Positions 45,138-53,446 of a stretch of DNA of 64,000 nucleotides are shown in pieces; position 1 is the first letter of the stretch, and every line of letters begins with the position of its first letter. Under the pieces are notes generated by a model that saw only the letters and a program-made list of their open reading frames with translations, made no database searches and was not told the origin of the DNA. Position numbers and translations under genes: made by a program. This stretch comes from Leptospira sp. WS4.C2 (GTDB lineage Bacteria > Spirochaetota > Leptospiria > Leptospirales > Leptospiraceae), in assembly GCF_040833985.1 (NCBI RefSeq), contig NZ_CP162139.1, positions 1,694,001-1,758,000 of the forward strand, written 5' to 3'.

Positions 45138-45800
45138 ATGAAAATTTCTGCCTCAATCCTCGCTGCAAAACTTACCGGACTCTCATCGGAGTTACCCACT
45201 TATAAACAGGAAAATATAGATCTGATCCATATCGATGTGATGGACGGAAACTTTGTACCACAAATTTCTTTTGGGGAGGCCTTTACCAAAGAAGTGAAGT
45301 CCCACACACAAATCCCACTCGATGTGCATCTCATGGTCAGTAATCCAGAACTCCATGTTCCCAAATACTTTGATCTAAATCCCTATTGTATCACCTTCCA
45401 TATTGAAACCACGAATTTTTCTGTGAGACTCGCAGAAGAGATCCGAAAAGCAGGAATCAAAGTGGGTGTTTCTCTCAATCCGCAAACACCTCCAGAATCG
45501 ATTTCTCAAATCCTTCCGTATTTAGATCTGGTTTTACTCATGACGGTTGATCCCGGTTTTTATGGGCAATCCTTTGTGAAATCGGGTTTTGAGAAAATTG
45601 CCGCAGTTCGTAAACTCACCAAACCTTACAATATTGAATTGGAAGTGGATGGCGGCGTGAACGAATCCAATATGGAAGAACTCGCAAAACTCGGTGTGGA
45701 CATCACCGTTGTGGGTTCTGGTCTCTATAAAACAGGAGATCCGAATGCACAGGGCAAAAAATTAAAGGAACTCGCTGCAAGTGCTAGAACTCGCTCTTGA
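45138..45800 (+). CDS. rpe: Ribulose-phosphate 3-epimerase
   Basis: A 220-residue TIM barrel of standard length. Signatures are [45 protein letters not shown] and EVDGGVN. It interconverts ribulose and xylulose 5-phosphate in the pentose phosphate pathway. It begins 1 bp after the PASTA gene. Confidence 0.95.
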   Translation: MKISASILAAKLTGLSSELPTYKQENIDLIHIDVMDGNFVPQISFGEAFTKEVKSHTQIPLDVHLMVSNPELHVPKYFDLNPYCITFHIETTNFSVRLAEEIRKAGIKVGVSLNPQTPPESISQILPYLDLVLLMTVDPGFYGQSFVKSGFEKIAAVRKLTKPYNIELEVDGGVNESNMEELAKLGVDITVVGSGLYKTGDPNAQGKKLKELAASARTRS

Positions 45801-45847
45801 CAGATCGTCCCGATTCAAAAAACTCGCTATAAAAGGGGTATTTTTCC

Positions 45848-46105
45848 TTGGTTAAATTAAGATTACAAAGAACGGGAACAAAAGCAGACCCGCACTATCG
45901 CATCGTAGCAGCTGACATCCGTGCTCCACGTGACGGAAAGTTCATTGAAGCGATTGGGCACTTCCACCCATCTACTTCGTCTGTGAAAAAAGCGACTTTC
46001 AATGAAGAAAAAACTATTTCTTGGTTAAAAAAAGGCGCACAACCTACTGATACAGTTCTTGCACTTTTGAAAAAAGACGACGTTTGGGCAAAATTCAAAG
46101 GTTAA
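45848..46105 (+). CDS. rpsP: 30S ribosomal protein S16
   Basis: An 85-residue S16 starting at TTG 45848 with AAAAGGGG (45831-45838) upstream. The start [20 protein letters not shown] and the IGHFHPS block are typical. It opens the rpsP-khpA-rimM-trmD-rplS operon. A TTGACA lies at 45797-45802, but no convincing -10 at standard spacing follows. Confidence 0.96.
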   Translation: MVKLRLQRTGTKADPHYRIVAADIRAPRDGKFIEAIGHFHPSTSSVKKATFNEEKTISWLKKGAQPTDTVLALLKKDDVWAKFKG

Positions 46106-46112
46106 TTGATAC

Positions 46113-46343
46113 ATGGAATCCTTAGTTCGTTATATCGTTACATCTCTCGTTGACCAACCTGAACAAGTGGCAGTCAACCAAGTGCCCGGAGAGGAAGAAA
46201 CTGTGATCGAACTTCGGGTAGCCGCAAAAGACCTAGGTAAGGTGATCGGAAAAAACGGAAGGATTGCAAAATCTTTGCGTACTGTATTACAAGCAGCCGG
46301 AACCAAACAAGGCAAAAACTATACTTTAGAAATTGTCGACTAA
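46113..46343 (+). CDS. khpA: KH-domain RNA-binding protein KhpA (YlqC)
   Basis: A 76-residue single KH domain. The RNA-binding GxxG loop is GKNGR in [20 protein letters not shown]. KhpA acts in small-RNA and mRNA regulation in several bacteria. It is found between rpsP and rimM as in Bacillus, and overlaps rimM by 11 bp. Confidence 0.92.
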   Translation: MESLVRYIVTSLVDQPEQVAVNQVPGEEETVIELRVAAKDLGKVIGKNGRIAKSLRTVLQAAGTKQGKNYTLEIVD

Positions 46344-46869
46344 ACCAAGTTTAGTGAAAGTGGGGGTCATTGGATCCTCACATGGAATCAAAGGGCTCAT
46401 CAAGCTGTTTACAGAAGGTGACACCCTCCTTTCTGTAAAAGCACCGCTTACCTGCACTGTAGAAGACCCGCGTGGAAATCAATCCACAATTCAAATTGAA
46501 GAAATCAAACAGAATGGAAATCATTTCCTTTTAAAACTGAAAGGGTATGACACACCCGAAGCAGTTGTCAAATACCGAGGGTTTTCTTTGTTATGGAAAA
46601 GGGAAGAACTCCCTAAGGCAAAAGACGGTGAAATTTATTCCGAGGACTTGGTAGGACTTCTTGCCATCTCCAAAGAAACAAATCTTTCTCTCGATTACCT
46701 TGTCACCCAAGTGATCGACAATCCTGCCCATCCTATTTTGGAACTAAAACCAAAATCTGGCGAAGGCGAAACGGTTCTTATCCCTTTTCTCAACCGATTT
46801 GTGGGAGATTGGAATTTAGAATCCAAAACTTTAGAAATTATAAACTGGGAGCAGTGGTTTGAAGTTTAA
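46333..46869 (+). CDS. rimM: Ribosome maturation factor RimM
   Basis: A 178-residue two-domain protein needed for 16S rRNA processing near S19. The N-terminal [19 protein letters not shown] and the C-terminal PRC-barrel region ([18 protein letters not shown]) are visible. TTG 46333 overlaps khpA; GTG 46354 is an alternative. The 3' end overlaps trmD by 11 bp. Confidence 0.92.
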   Translation: MSTKPSLVKVGVIGSSHGIKGLIKLFTEGDTLLSVKAPLTCTVEDPRGNQSTIQIEEIKQNGNHFLLKLKGYDTPEAVVKYRGFSLLWKREELPKAKDGEIYSEDLVGLLAISKETNLSLDYLVTQVIDNPAHPILELKPKSGEGETVLIPFLNRFVGDWNLESKTLEIINWEQWFEV

Positions 46870-47512
46870 TTTCATAACCCTCTTTCCTGAAAAAATCACA
46901 TCATATTTTGAAACCGGAATTCCGGGCAAAGCGGTCAAACAAGGGGTTGTAGAAATCAACACAGTACATTTGAGAGACTTTGCTGACAATAAACACCAAA
47001 AGGTGGATGACACCATCTACGGAGGTGGTCCTGGAATGCTTTTACAAGTAGGACCCATCTACCGGGCTTTGGAATCCCTTGGAGAAAACAAAGGAAAGGT
47101 CATTCTCCTCAGTCCCTCGGGGGAACTTTTCAACCAAACTCTCGCTCGGGAGATTTATGAGTCTTCAGAGACTTTGACCTTTATTTCCGGGTATTATGAA
47201 GGGGTCGATCATCGTGTCACAGAGCATTTAATTGACAGGGAAGTAGCCATTGGAAACTATGTTATTTCATCGGGGGATTTAGCTGCTCTCGTTGTTGCGG
47301 ATTGCCTTTCTCGGTTTGTTCCGGGGTTTTTAGGAAAAGAAGAAAGCCTTCTCGAAGAGTCGCACAACGAAACAGAAGAATTAGAATACCCTCAGTATAC
47401 AAAACCCTATGATTTTATGGGTTGGACTGTTCCAGATGTGCTCCTCGGGGGCCATCATGAAGAGATCCGTAAATGGCGGCAAAAAAACCGCAAAACAAGA
47501 AATCATTCTTAG
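46859..47512 (+). CDS. trmD: tRNA (guanine-N1)-methyltransferase
   Basis: A 217-residue SPOUT methyltransferase that makes m1G37. It starts at TTG 46859, with GGAG at 46847-46850. The knot motifs [28 protein letters not shown] and [12 protein letters not shown] are intact, and the C-terminal [14 protein letters not shown] is present. It is slightly shorter than E. coli TrmD (255). Confidence 0.95.
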   Translation: MKFNFITLFPEKITSYFETGIPGKAVKQGVVEINTVHLRDFADNKHQKVDDTIYGGGPGMLLQVGPIYRALESLGENKGKVILLSPSGELFNQTLAREIYESSETLTFISGYYEGVDHRVTEHLIDREVAIGNYVISSGDLAALVVADCLSRFVPGFLGKEESLLEESHNETEELEYPQYTKPYDFMGWTVPDVLLGGHHEEIRKWRQKNRKTRNHS

Positions 47513-47520
47513 AGGAAGCC

Positions 47521-47958
47521 ATGAATCAGATTCTAGAAACAGCACTCGCAGGCGAAGCAAGAAACGAACTTAATTTCGAAATTGGTGATACGGTAAAAGT
47601 TCACTACAAAATCGTTGAATCTGGTAAAGAGCGGGTTCAGGTTTACGAAGGTGTTGTGATCTCCATAGCGAATAAATCACAAAGCAAAACCTTTACTGTA
47701 AGACGAGTTTCCTATGATATCGGAGTGGAAAGAATTTTCCCACTTCATAGCCCAAGAATTGCAAGGATTGAACTCGTTCGTAAAGGATCTGTTCGACGTG
47801 CAAAACTTTTCTATCTTCGTGATAAAAAAGGAAAAGCGGGACGTATCAAAGAAAGAAAAGGCGGTCAGGCGATCGTTGCTAAAGATAAAAAGAGACAGGA
47901 CGAGGCTTCTAAAGCCGCTATTGCACAAGCAAAAGCTGCCGAAGCACCTAGCGCATAA
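47521..47958 (+). CDS. rplS: 50S ribosomal protein L19
   Basis: A 145-residue L19. ATG 47521 after AGAGGAAG is used; the longer frame from 47473 overlaps trmD. The core [28 protein letters not shown] and [19 protein letters not shown] is conserved, followed by a Lys/Ala-rich tail longer than in E. coli. It is the last gene of the operon, with a terminator 11 bp after the stop. Confidence 0.95.
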   Translation: MNQILETALAGEARNELNFEIGDTVKVHYKIVESGKERVQVYEGVVISIANKSQSKTFTVRRVSYDIGVERIFPLHSPRIARIELVRKGSVRRAKLFYLRDKKGKAGRIKERKGGQAIVAKDKKRQDEASKAAIAQAKAAEAPSA

Positions 47959-48722
47959 TTTCTCTTGAAACGGTCGTTACGCGGCCGTTCTTTCCTGAAT
48001 TTCAAATCCCTCACCTAACCTGTTATTCCCTCGATGAAGCAGGTCGTGGTACACTTGCTGGCCCCGTTTCCATTGGATGTGTCTCCTTTGATCTAACTAC
48101 CCTCGAGAAAATTCGGAATGGAGAGATCCTAAAAGGCCTCCGCGATTCCAAAAAAATCCCAGAACCCAAACGACTTGAGCTCCGAAAGGAAGTTCTAAAA
48201 TACGTTTCTTATTCTCGTGTAATCTTTGTCAGTTCCTCGTTCATTGATCGTTTTAATATCAATCAAGCGATTTTTTATGGGATGAATCGGTCTTTGCCGA
48301 ATCATCCAAACCGAATCGGTTCCCACATAAATCCAAATGAAAATTTGATTTCAGATTTAGATACGAACGTAAATGCAATAGAGAAAAAAGAGAAAGAACC
48401 CTCTCATAAAAAAATATATCTTTTGGCCGATGGAAATTATAAACTAAAAATTACAAAACATATCGAGGGTTATCTCTCTCTTCCCAAAGGGGATGATTTG
48501 ATTCCTTCCATCTCTGCTGCCTCCATACTTGCTAAAACCTACCGAGATGAATATATGGAAAGAATGGATGCAAAATACCCAGGCTATGGTTTTGCCAAAC
48601 ATAAAGGGTATGGAACAGAAGAACACAGGGATGCTCTTTTGAGACTTGGAATTTCTCCCATTCACAGGTTGAGTTTTTGTAAATTTCTCCGACGAGAAGG
48701 GAGTGAACCCTCTCTTTTCTAA
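47958..48722 (+). CDS. rnhB: Ribonuclease HII, start codon not canonical
   Basis: RNase HII degrades the RNA of RNA-DNA hybrids and removes single ribonucleotides. Catalytic motifs are complete: DEAGRGTLAGPV (from 48033), GLRDSKK, ADGNYKL, SISAASILAKTYRDEYM and HKGYGTEEHRDAL. An Asn-rich insert lies in the middle. The open frame runs from 47952, after a TAG, to the DEAGRG motif with no ATG, GTG or TTG. I give ATT 47958, which overlaps the rplS stop codon, as a nominal start; ATC 48006 is the other near-cognate choice. The first ATG in frame, 48282, would remove the active site. Confidence 0.8.
   Translation: MSLETVVTRPFFPEFQIPHLTCYSLDEAGRGTLAGPVSIGCVSFDLTTLEKIRNGEILKGLRDSKKIPEPKRLELRKEVLKYVSYSRVIFVSSSFIDRFNINQAIFYGMNRSLPNHPNRIGSHINPNENLISDLDTNVNAIEKKEKEPSHKKIYLLADGNYKLKITKHIEGYLSLPKGDDLIPSISAASILAKTYRDEYMERMDAKYPGYGFAKHKGYGTEEHRDALLRLGISPIHRLSFCKFLRREGSEPSLF
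47969..47993 (+). terminator. Terminator-like hairpin after rplS, inside rnhB 5' region
   Basis: AACGGTCG (47969-47976) pairs with CGGCCGTT (47982-47989) with one G-U pair around loop TTACG; CTTT follows. The T tract is short, so termination may be partial. It ends the rpsP operon but lies in the open frame of rnhB. Confidence 0.6.
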
Positions 48723-49356
48723 ACTTGCAAACCTACCCACAATGAATTCCTTTGGGAAATGGGGAACCGCATCCCAGGTTAGGGGAAATCCATCCTTACA
48801 AACAAAACTAACGAATCTTGTGGTTCTTGACGTTCCCAATTTGGGACTTGGCAAAACCAAAAATCTTTTCCAAAGTTCCCATACAAAAACCTCCTCTTTA
48901 TTTGAGATCCATGAGGCGCAGGTCAGCCCTTCCAAACCAAAGACTCTCTCTCGTTGGGCCTCCTGGACGGCTCATCAATCTAGTGCCAATTCCGTGGAAG
49001 TAACAGATCTAAAACCTGTCTGGAACTATCTACTAGGAGAAACGGGTTTTTCTGATCTTCTTTCCTACATCCATCCCGATAAGAAAGACGCTTTACAAAT
49101 GGTGGTGGAACCGAAGAACAAAGGTTTGGTTCTCTATGTATTTTGGGAATCGAGAGAAACAGGAGCAATGGGAATCCAATTCCATTATCATCCAGAAAAA
49201 GACAAACCTATACTTGTTGAGATCACCACGGAACAGACGATACAGGGAGAAGACTTCTGCAAACAATTGGCTGGTCTTATTCGGGACTTCCCTCAAATCC
49301 AATCGGTTCAAATCGAAACTTGGTCGGATCTGTCCTTTAACGGAGATTATAGATGA
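48703..49356 (+). CDS. Hypothetical protein, possible FliK-like position
   Basis: A 217-residue soluble protein starting at GTG 48703 and overlapping rnhB by 20 bp. The first 90 residues are Ser/Thr/Lys-rich and look disordered; the second half is more structured (DALQMVVEPKNKGLVLYVFW). I do not recognise it with certainty. In B. subtilis the gene between rnhB and the FlhB-like ylqH is ylqG, which I recall as FliK-like; a disordered N-terminus with a folded C-terminus fits that class. ATG 48742 is another start. Confidence 0.6.
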   Translation: MNPLFSKLANLPTMNSFGKWGTASQVRGNPSLQTKLTNLVVLDVPNLGLGKTKNLFQSSHTKTSSLFEIHEAQVSPSKPKTLSRWASWTAHQSSANSVEVTDLKPVWNYLLGETGFSDLLSYIHPDKKDALQMVVEPKNKGLVLYVFWESRETGAMGIQFHYHPEKDKPILVEITTEQTIQGEDFCKQLAGLIRDFPQIQSVQIETWSDLSFNGDYR

Positions 49357-49613
49357 AACAAAAAATGGCAGCCCTTGCTTATGATCCTAAGATCCATAAC
49401 GCACCAAAACTAGTGGCCAAAGCGGAAGGCAGACTTGCGAAAACTTTGATTCGTGTGGCAGAGGAATCGGGTGTCCTTGTCATTCGTGATGAAGTGATGG
49501 TGCAAACCTTAGATCATCTCCCTAATGGAAAAGAAATTCCCAGAGAATTGTATGAAGTAGTGGCAGCAGTGTTTCGAATTCTGGTTTTAGAGAGACAGAA
49601 GAAAAACAATTGA
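49353..49613 (+). CDS. Stand-alone FlhB C-terminal domain protein (FhlB/YlqH-like)
   Basis: An 86-residue protein corresponding to the cytoplasmic C-terminal domain of FlhB/YscU export-switch proteins (AALAYDPKIHNAPKLVAKAEG, ARTL-like AKTLIRVAEESGV, PRELYEVVAAVFRILVL). The autocleavage NPTH is not present; the equivalent is DPKIH. It has no membrane part. It overlaps the upstream gene by 4 bp, which supports co-function with that protein. Confidence 0.85.
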   Translation: MKQKMAALAYDPKIHNAPKLVAKAEGRLAKTLIRVAEESGVLVIRDEVMVQTLDHLPNGKEIPRELYEVVAAVFRILVLERQKKNN

Positions 49614-49647
49614 AGTTTCTACGCTTCTTACTAAGATTTACGCAATT

Positions 49648-50835
49648 ATGCGGAAAATCTCCATACGTGACTTAGAACCAGGCTCGAAGTTTACTAAGTC
49701 AATCTATCTGGACAAAGACACTGTTTTTGTAGGAGCTGACCAACCCATCACTCAACAAGACTTAGACCGCTTGGTTCAGTTTGGCATTACCTTTGTTCTT
49801 ACGGATGGAGAAAAGGTTTTGGCCGATGGGCAAGACAAAACAGTCGCAGGAGCGGGGCCTGGCTACTTCGATACCAATCTACCTTTCTATCAGGATGACG
49901 AAAATTCAACTCGCTTTAAGTATCTTTTAGAGAAAACCAATACTACTAAGGTTGAGTTTAACGCTGTATTTAAGGACTGTTTTGATTTGGTACAAAAAAC
50001 GTATCGATCGGCGTCTGAGGGTCGTTATACGGAAATTAGAGAATTCAGGGAAATTGCAGAACGGATCGCCGACCACACAAAAGGTAATGCACAGATCCCC
50101 ATTTTACTCTTATCTCATTCCCACTCCGGCTACTACCTATACACTCATATCTGTTATGCGACATTTTTTTCCGTGATGATCGGAAACTTTTTAGAGTTTT
50201 CCAGACCGAAACTCATTGATTTGGCTCTTGCTTCCCTTTTTGCTGATATCGGAATGGTAACTGTTCCCGAAGAAGTATCGGAGAAAAAAGGAGCCCTTTC
50301 GGAACTGGATCTAAAAACCATCAAACGCCACCCGGTGACAGGTTACCAAATCCTAACCCAACGTTTGAAGTTAAAAAACTCTCTGGCGATCGTGGCTCTG
50401 CAGCACCATGAAGCGGTGGATGGTTCTGGTTATCCACAAAGGATCCTTGCCAACCAAATTGAAGAACTGACAAAAGTGTTTATGATCGCGGATCAATTTG
50501 CTGCTATGATCCATCCAAGGCCTTACAGGCAAGCCATCCTTCCTTACGAAGCCATGAAGATCATGATTAGCGAAAACGTGAATCGTTTTGATTTAAAAAT
50601 GGTAAGACTGTTTTTAAACAAACTTTCTATGTTCCCCGTAGGGTCCGGAGTGGTTCTTTCTGACCTAAGAATGGGTATGGTCATTGAATCCAATAAAGAC
50701 AAACCCTTACGTCCTGTCATCCGAGTGACAAAAGATGCAGATGGCAATCGCCTGAAACATTTAGAATTTGTGGATCTTATGAAAGATCTGAATCTCTATA
50801 TCCAACAAGCAATTCCCTTTTCTCAGATTTACTAA
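49648..50835 (+). CDS. Degenerate HD-GYP domain protein
   Basis: A 395-residue cytoplasmic protein. The N-terminal about 60 residues resemble the DUF3391-like domain often found before HD-GYP (RKISIRDLEPGSKF). The HD-GYP region keeps KRHPVTGYQIL, HHEAVDGSGYP (253-263), the metal Asp in IADQ, and RPYRQA. The signature HD dyad is A199-D200 (SLFADIGMVTVP), and the following GK is GM. Cyclic-di-GMP phosphodiesterase activity may be lost or altered. No Shine-Dalgarno is obvious at ATG 49648. Confidence 0.84.
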   Translation: MRKISIRDLEPGSKFTKSIYLDKDTVFVGADQPITQQDLDRLVQFGITFVLTDGEKVLADGQDKTVAGAGPGYFDTNLPFYQDDENSTRFKYLLEKTNTTKVEFNAVFKDCFDLVQKTYRSASEGRYTEIREFREIAERIADHTKGNAQIPILLLSHSHSGYYLYTHICYATFFSVMIGNFLEFSRPKLIDLALASLFADIGMVTVPEEVSEKKGALSELDLKTIKRHPVTGYQILTQRLKLKNSLAIVALQHHEAVDGSGYPQRILANQIEELTKVFMIADQFAAMIHPRPYRQAILPYEAMKIMISENVNRFDLKMVRLFLNKLSMFPVGSGVVLSDLRMGMVIESNKDKPLRPVIRVTKDADGNRLKHLEFVDLMKDLNLYIQQAIPFSQIY

Positions 50836-50859
50836 AGCCGCCGGCTTACCTTGGCTCAG

Positions 50860-51207
50860 ATGAGAGAAAAGACTAAACGGGGCCGCCTCGGTGAGGATTT
50901 GGCCGTCAGTTACCTGGAATTGGCAGGACACCTGATTCTCTTTCGAAACTACCGAAAGGCTTTCGGGGAACTTGACATAATTAGTTTTAATGATGGTTTT
51001 CTCCATTGTTCAGAAGTGAAGGCTTGGAATGAAGGGAGCGGGTTTCATCCTTTAGAATGCTTGCATGAGACAAAACGTATGCGAATGCGGAAGGTATATT
51101 GCTATTTACTAAAGGAAATACCTGCTTTTCATCACCTAACACCTTCGTTTAATTTGATCCATATCACGGAAAAAAAGGAAGTTCGTTTTTATTCGTCAAT
51201 CTTCTAA
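50860..51207 (+). CDS. YraN/UPF0102 nuclease-fold protein
   Basis: A 115-residue protein. The start GRLGEDLAVSYLE, then NYRKAFGELDIIS and CSEVKAW follow the restriction-endonuclease-like core (E...GE-D...EVK). YraN lies beside rnhB and comM in many bacteria, as here. ATG 50860 is chosen; TTG 50851 is possible. Function in the family is not firmly known. Confidence 0.86.
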   Translation: MREKTKRGRLGEDLAVSYLELAGHLILFRNYRKAFGELDIISFNDGFLHCSEVKAWNEGSGFHPLECLHETKRMRMRKVYCYLLKEIPAFHHLTPSFNLIHITEKKEVRFYSSIF

Positions 51208-51268
51208 ATACTTCATCAAGGGATTTTTGTACCGGGCCGATTGGTCATGTATCCCTAAAGGGAAAACG

Positions 51269-51284
51269 CTCTCAAGGATGAGAG
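51269..51284 (+). other. Short hairpin upstream of the 66-residue gene
   Basis: CTCTCA (51269-51274) and TGAGAG (51279-51284) around loop AGGA, followed by TTTGATTG. It could be a weak terminator of the preceding gene or a 5' leader structure for the next one, whose ribosome site begins 13 nt later. Confidence 0.3.
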
Positions 51285-51310
51285 TTTGATTGTTACAAGG
51301 AAGTAACCGC

Positions 51311-51511
51311 ATGAGACAATTTAGTATTTTTGGGAATTTGGCAGAAACCGACGAATTTGGTCCAGATCCGGTTTTACTCCGGAAAAGGGGGATGGCTTCT
51401 ACCATTCAGAAGAAATTTGAGAATTACAAAAAAAAGATAGATGATCCAGCTTATATGGATTATGCCATTAATAAAATTGCGATGGAAATTTCACATTTTA
51501 TATCGAAGTAA
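51311..51511 (+). CDS. Small conserved-looking protein, 66 residues
   Basis: ATG 51311 has a good AAGGAAG (51297-51303). The protein is charged with a helical C-terminal half (STIQKKFENYKKKIDDP) and no signal peptide or Cys. No family recognised. Its stop abuts the convergent comM stop (51511/51512). Confidence 0.65.
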   Translation: MRQFSIFGNLAETDEFGPDPVLLRKRGMASTIQKKFENYKKKIDDPAYMDYAINKIAMEISHFISK

Positions 51512-52957
51512 TTACCCTAGGCTATAAATCCACTGGTAACCGATACAATACTGAACCGCCTCCCAGATGTGTACTTCCTTTGTTCGGGAGGAGAGATCCC
51601 AATCGGCAATAGTTCTTGCGAGAGAAATGATTTGTTTTTTCTTTCGTAAAGATAGTTGTTTGGTTTGGGGTTCGGTATCTAAAATTTTTTGAATTTTCTT
51701 TTCCTCATCTGCTGAAGTAATTCTCGCATTTCGAAAAGCGATCCTTTCCAATAGAATTTTTCTCATTTTCAACTCTTCTATTTTGATATATCTTTCATTA
51801 GTTGTCTCGAATAACGTTTGAAAGATGGTGATCCGATCGAGAAAAGCACCACTGATTTTTTGTAAATACAACCGAATCTTTTGTAAGGAACAATGACAAG
51901 TTTGTATGCTCTGATAGTTTCCGCAAGGGCAGGGGTTTGCCGACATCATCAAAGTAAAATCGGTTTTGAGTTTTGTTTTTTCGTTCATCCGAACAATTTC
52001 CAAATACGAATCTTCCATAGGCATCCGTAAGCTTTCCAAAATACGATTCTTAAATTCTAATGCCTCATCCAAATAAAGGATCCCTCCGTAGGCTTTGGAG
52101 ATCTCACCTGGCTGGAAGGGAAGGCCACCACCAACAAGGCCCACCTCTGAGGCTGAGTGGTGGGGTGCACGAAAAGGACGTTTGCGAGTGGGAATTTCAA
52201 AATCACCACCGGACGTCCATATCCCTTGGTCACTTTGCTCTCTTGATTCTTTGGGGGGTAGTAGGGGTTCAAGCATTCTGTGGAGCATTGTTTTTCCTGA
52301 ACCTGGGCTACCTAAAAGCAGACTATGGTGGTTGCCCAATACTGAATACAGTAGGCCTTGGAAGACTTTTATTTGGTAGGGATCTAAGTGAACAGAATCC
52401 CAAATGGGAGAGGTAGCCGAGGAATCGTTCGACTCCCAAGGATTCGGAGTTGGACTTGGTAGGTCCTTTAATTCTTCCAGGTGTTCTAGAAATTGGTATC
52501 TTCCCTTCGGTAGAGATTCCTGGCGTAAAGAGGCCGGTAGACAAAAGGAAAACTCCAAGGACTCTTGACTTTGCCATAGGAATGGTAAAAGTTCTTTCCC
52601 TCCCAAAACCCTTCCGTCCAAACCCAAACTCCCTAGGTAACGAACAGGGAAGACCGGATATGGGATTTGTCCTGTGGCAAGAAGGATTCCTGCAGCCATT
52701 GCCAAATCCAAACAAACCATTCGTTTAGGGATATGAGCAGGTTTTAAGTTGATGATGATTGTCTCTAGCGGGAACTGATACCCCGATGCCTCTAGAGCCA
52801 AACGAATGCGGTCTCTGGACTCTTTTGTCGAGAGAGAGGCACAACCCAGAATTTGGAACCCAGGAAGTCCCCTCCGGATACCCACTTCTACTTGGATTTC
52901 TTTGGTTCCATTCCATTCGTATAACAGACTTCCGACTTCTGCGCGTTTGGGGATCAC
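51512..52957 (-). CDS. comM: ComM/YifB-family AAA+ helicase
   Basis: A 481-residue protein of the Mg-chelatase-related family; E. coli YifB is about 506. The N-terminal Lon-protease-like domain (VEVGIRRGLPGFQILG), Walker A GSPGSGKTM, RKRPFRAPHHSASEVGLVGGG, Walker B GILYLDEALEF and the MSANPCPCG cysteine motif are all present. ComM promotes branch migration in natural transformation; in non-competent bacteria its role is unclear. It starts at GTG 52957 without a strong ribosome site. Confidence 0.92.
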   Translation of the reverse strand: MIPKRAEVGSLLYEWNGTKEIQVEVGIRRGLPGFQILGCASLSTKESRDRIRLALEASGYQFPLETIIINLKPAHIPKRMVCLDLAMAAGILLATGQIPYPVFPVRYLGSLGLDGRVLGGKELLPFLWQSQESLEFSFCLPASLRQESLPKGRYQFLEHLEELKDLPSPTPNPWESNDSSATSPIWDSVHLDPYQIKVFQGLLYSVLGNHHSLLLGSPGSGKTMLHRMLEPLLPPKESREQSDQGIWTSGGDFEIPTRKRPFRAPHHSASEVGLVGGGLPFQPGEISKAYGGILYLDEALEFKNRILESLRMPMEDSYLEIVRMNEKTKLKTDFTLMMSANPCPCGNYQSIQTCHCSLQKIRLYLQKISGAFLDRITIFQTLFETTNERYIKIEELKMRKILLERIAFRNARITSADEEKKIQKILDTEPQTKQLSLRKKKQIISLARTIADWDLSSRTKEVHIWEAVQYCIGYQWIYSLG

Positions 52958-53053
52958 AACTTGTTTAAGTCCCGAAACCTCTCTTTTGGGCCAAAAAATA
53001 AAAAAGGCTTTTCATAATTGAGGCATCATGGTGACTTTTCCTCAGAGTTTGCT

Positions 53054-53446
53054 TTGAATTGTAGTATCATTCGTGTAATTCCCCTCGTTCTTCTCCTTGC
53101 GTTCAGTCAATGTTCCCAACGGTTGATCAAAAAAGAAAGATTAAGGGAAATTAATGAATATTATGATGGGAAGACATATGCCTTACAAGAGGAGATTAAA
53201 TTTTCTCAAACGGAAGTTTGGAAGAAAGGAACCTTGGTTAAGATATATATCGAATCCACTCCTTCTCTATTGAAATTGAAGGTTTATCCCATTGCAGAGT
53301 CTAGAGAGTCTTCTGTAGGAAAATTGGCAGCCTACATCATCAATGATGATGTGAAGAAAAGGCAGTATGACTTGGAAGATGTCGAAGAGTGGGTTGGTAA
53401 AAAATTCACTCTGGTTGAAACCAATGTCAAAAAAACAAAGAAATAA
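53054..53446 (+). CDS. Small putative lipoprotein
   Basis: A 130-residue protein. TTG 53054 gives a short signal ending LLLAFSQC (Cys18), a spirochaete-type lipobox; a longer frame starts at TTG 53018. The mature part has many Lys and Glu and begins SQRLIKKERLREINEYYDG. No family recognised. Its stop overlaps the next start (TAATG). Confidence 0.68.
   Translation: MNCSIIRVIPLVLLLAFSQCSQRLIKKERLREINEYYDGKTYALQEEIKFSQTEVWKKGTLVKIYIESTPSLLKLKVYPIAESRESSVGKLAAYIINDDVKKRQYDLEDVEEWVGKKFTLVETNVKKTKK

Noticed and set aside
45797..45832. rpsP promoter from TTGACA
   Set aside because: TTGACA overlaps the rpe stop, but the nearest TATAAA-like sequence is about 24 nt away, too far for a normal promoter.
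47965..48018. TTG 47965 as rnhB start
   Set aside because: It is in another frame and meets TAA at 48016 before the RNase HII motifs.
48282..48722. ATG 48282 as start of rnhB
   Set aside because: It would delete DEAGRG and GLRDSKK, the catalytic core, although upstream sequence is in frame and conserved.
52060..53021. Plus-strand open frames opposite comM
   Set aside because: Shadows of the ComM coding frame with no recognisable product.
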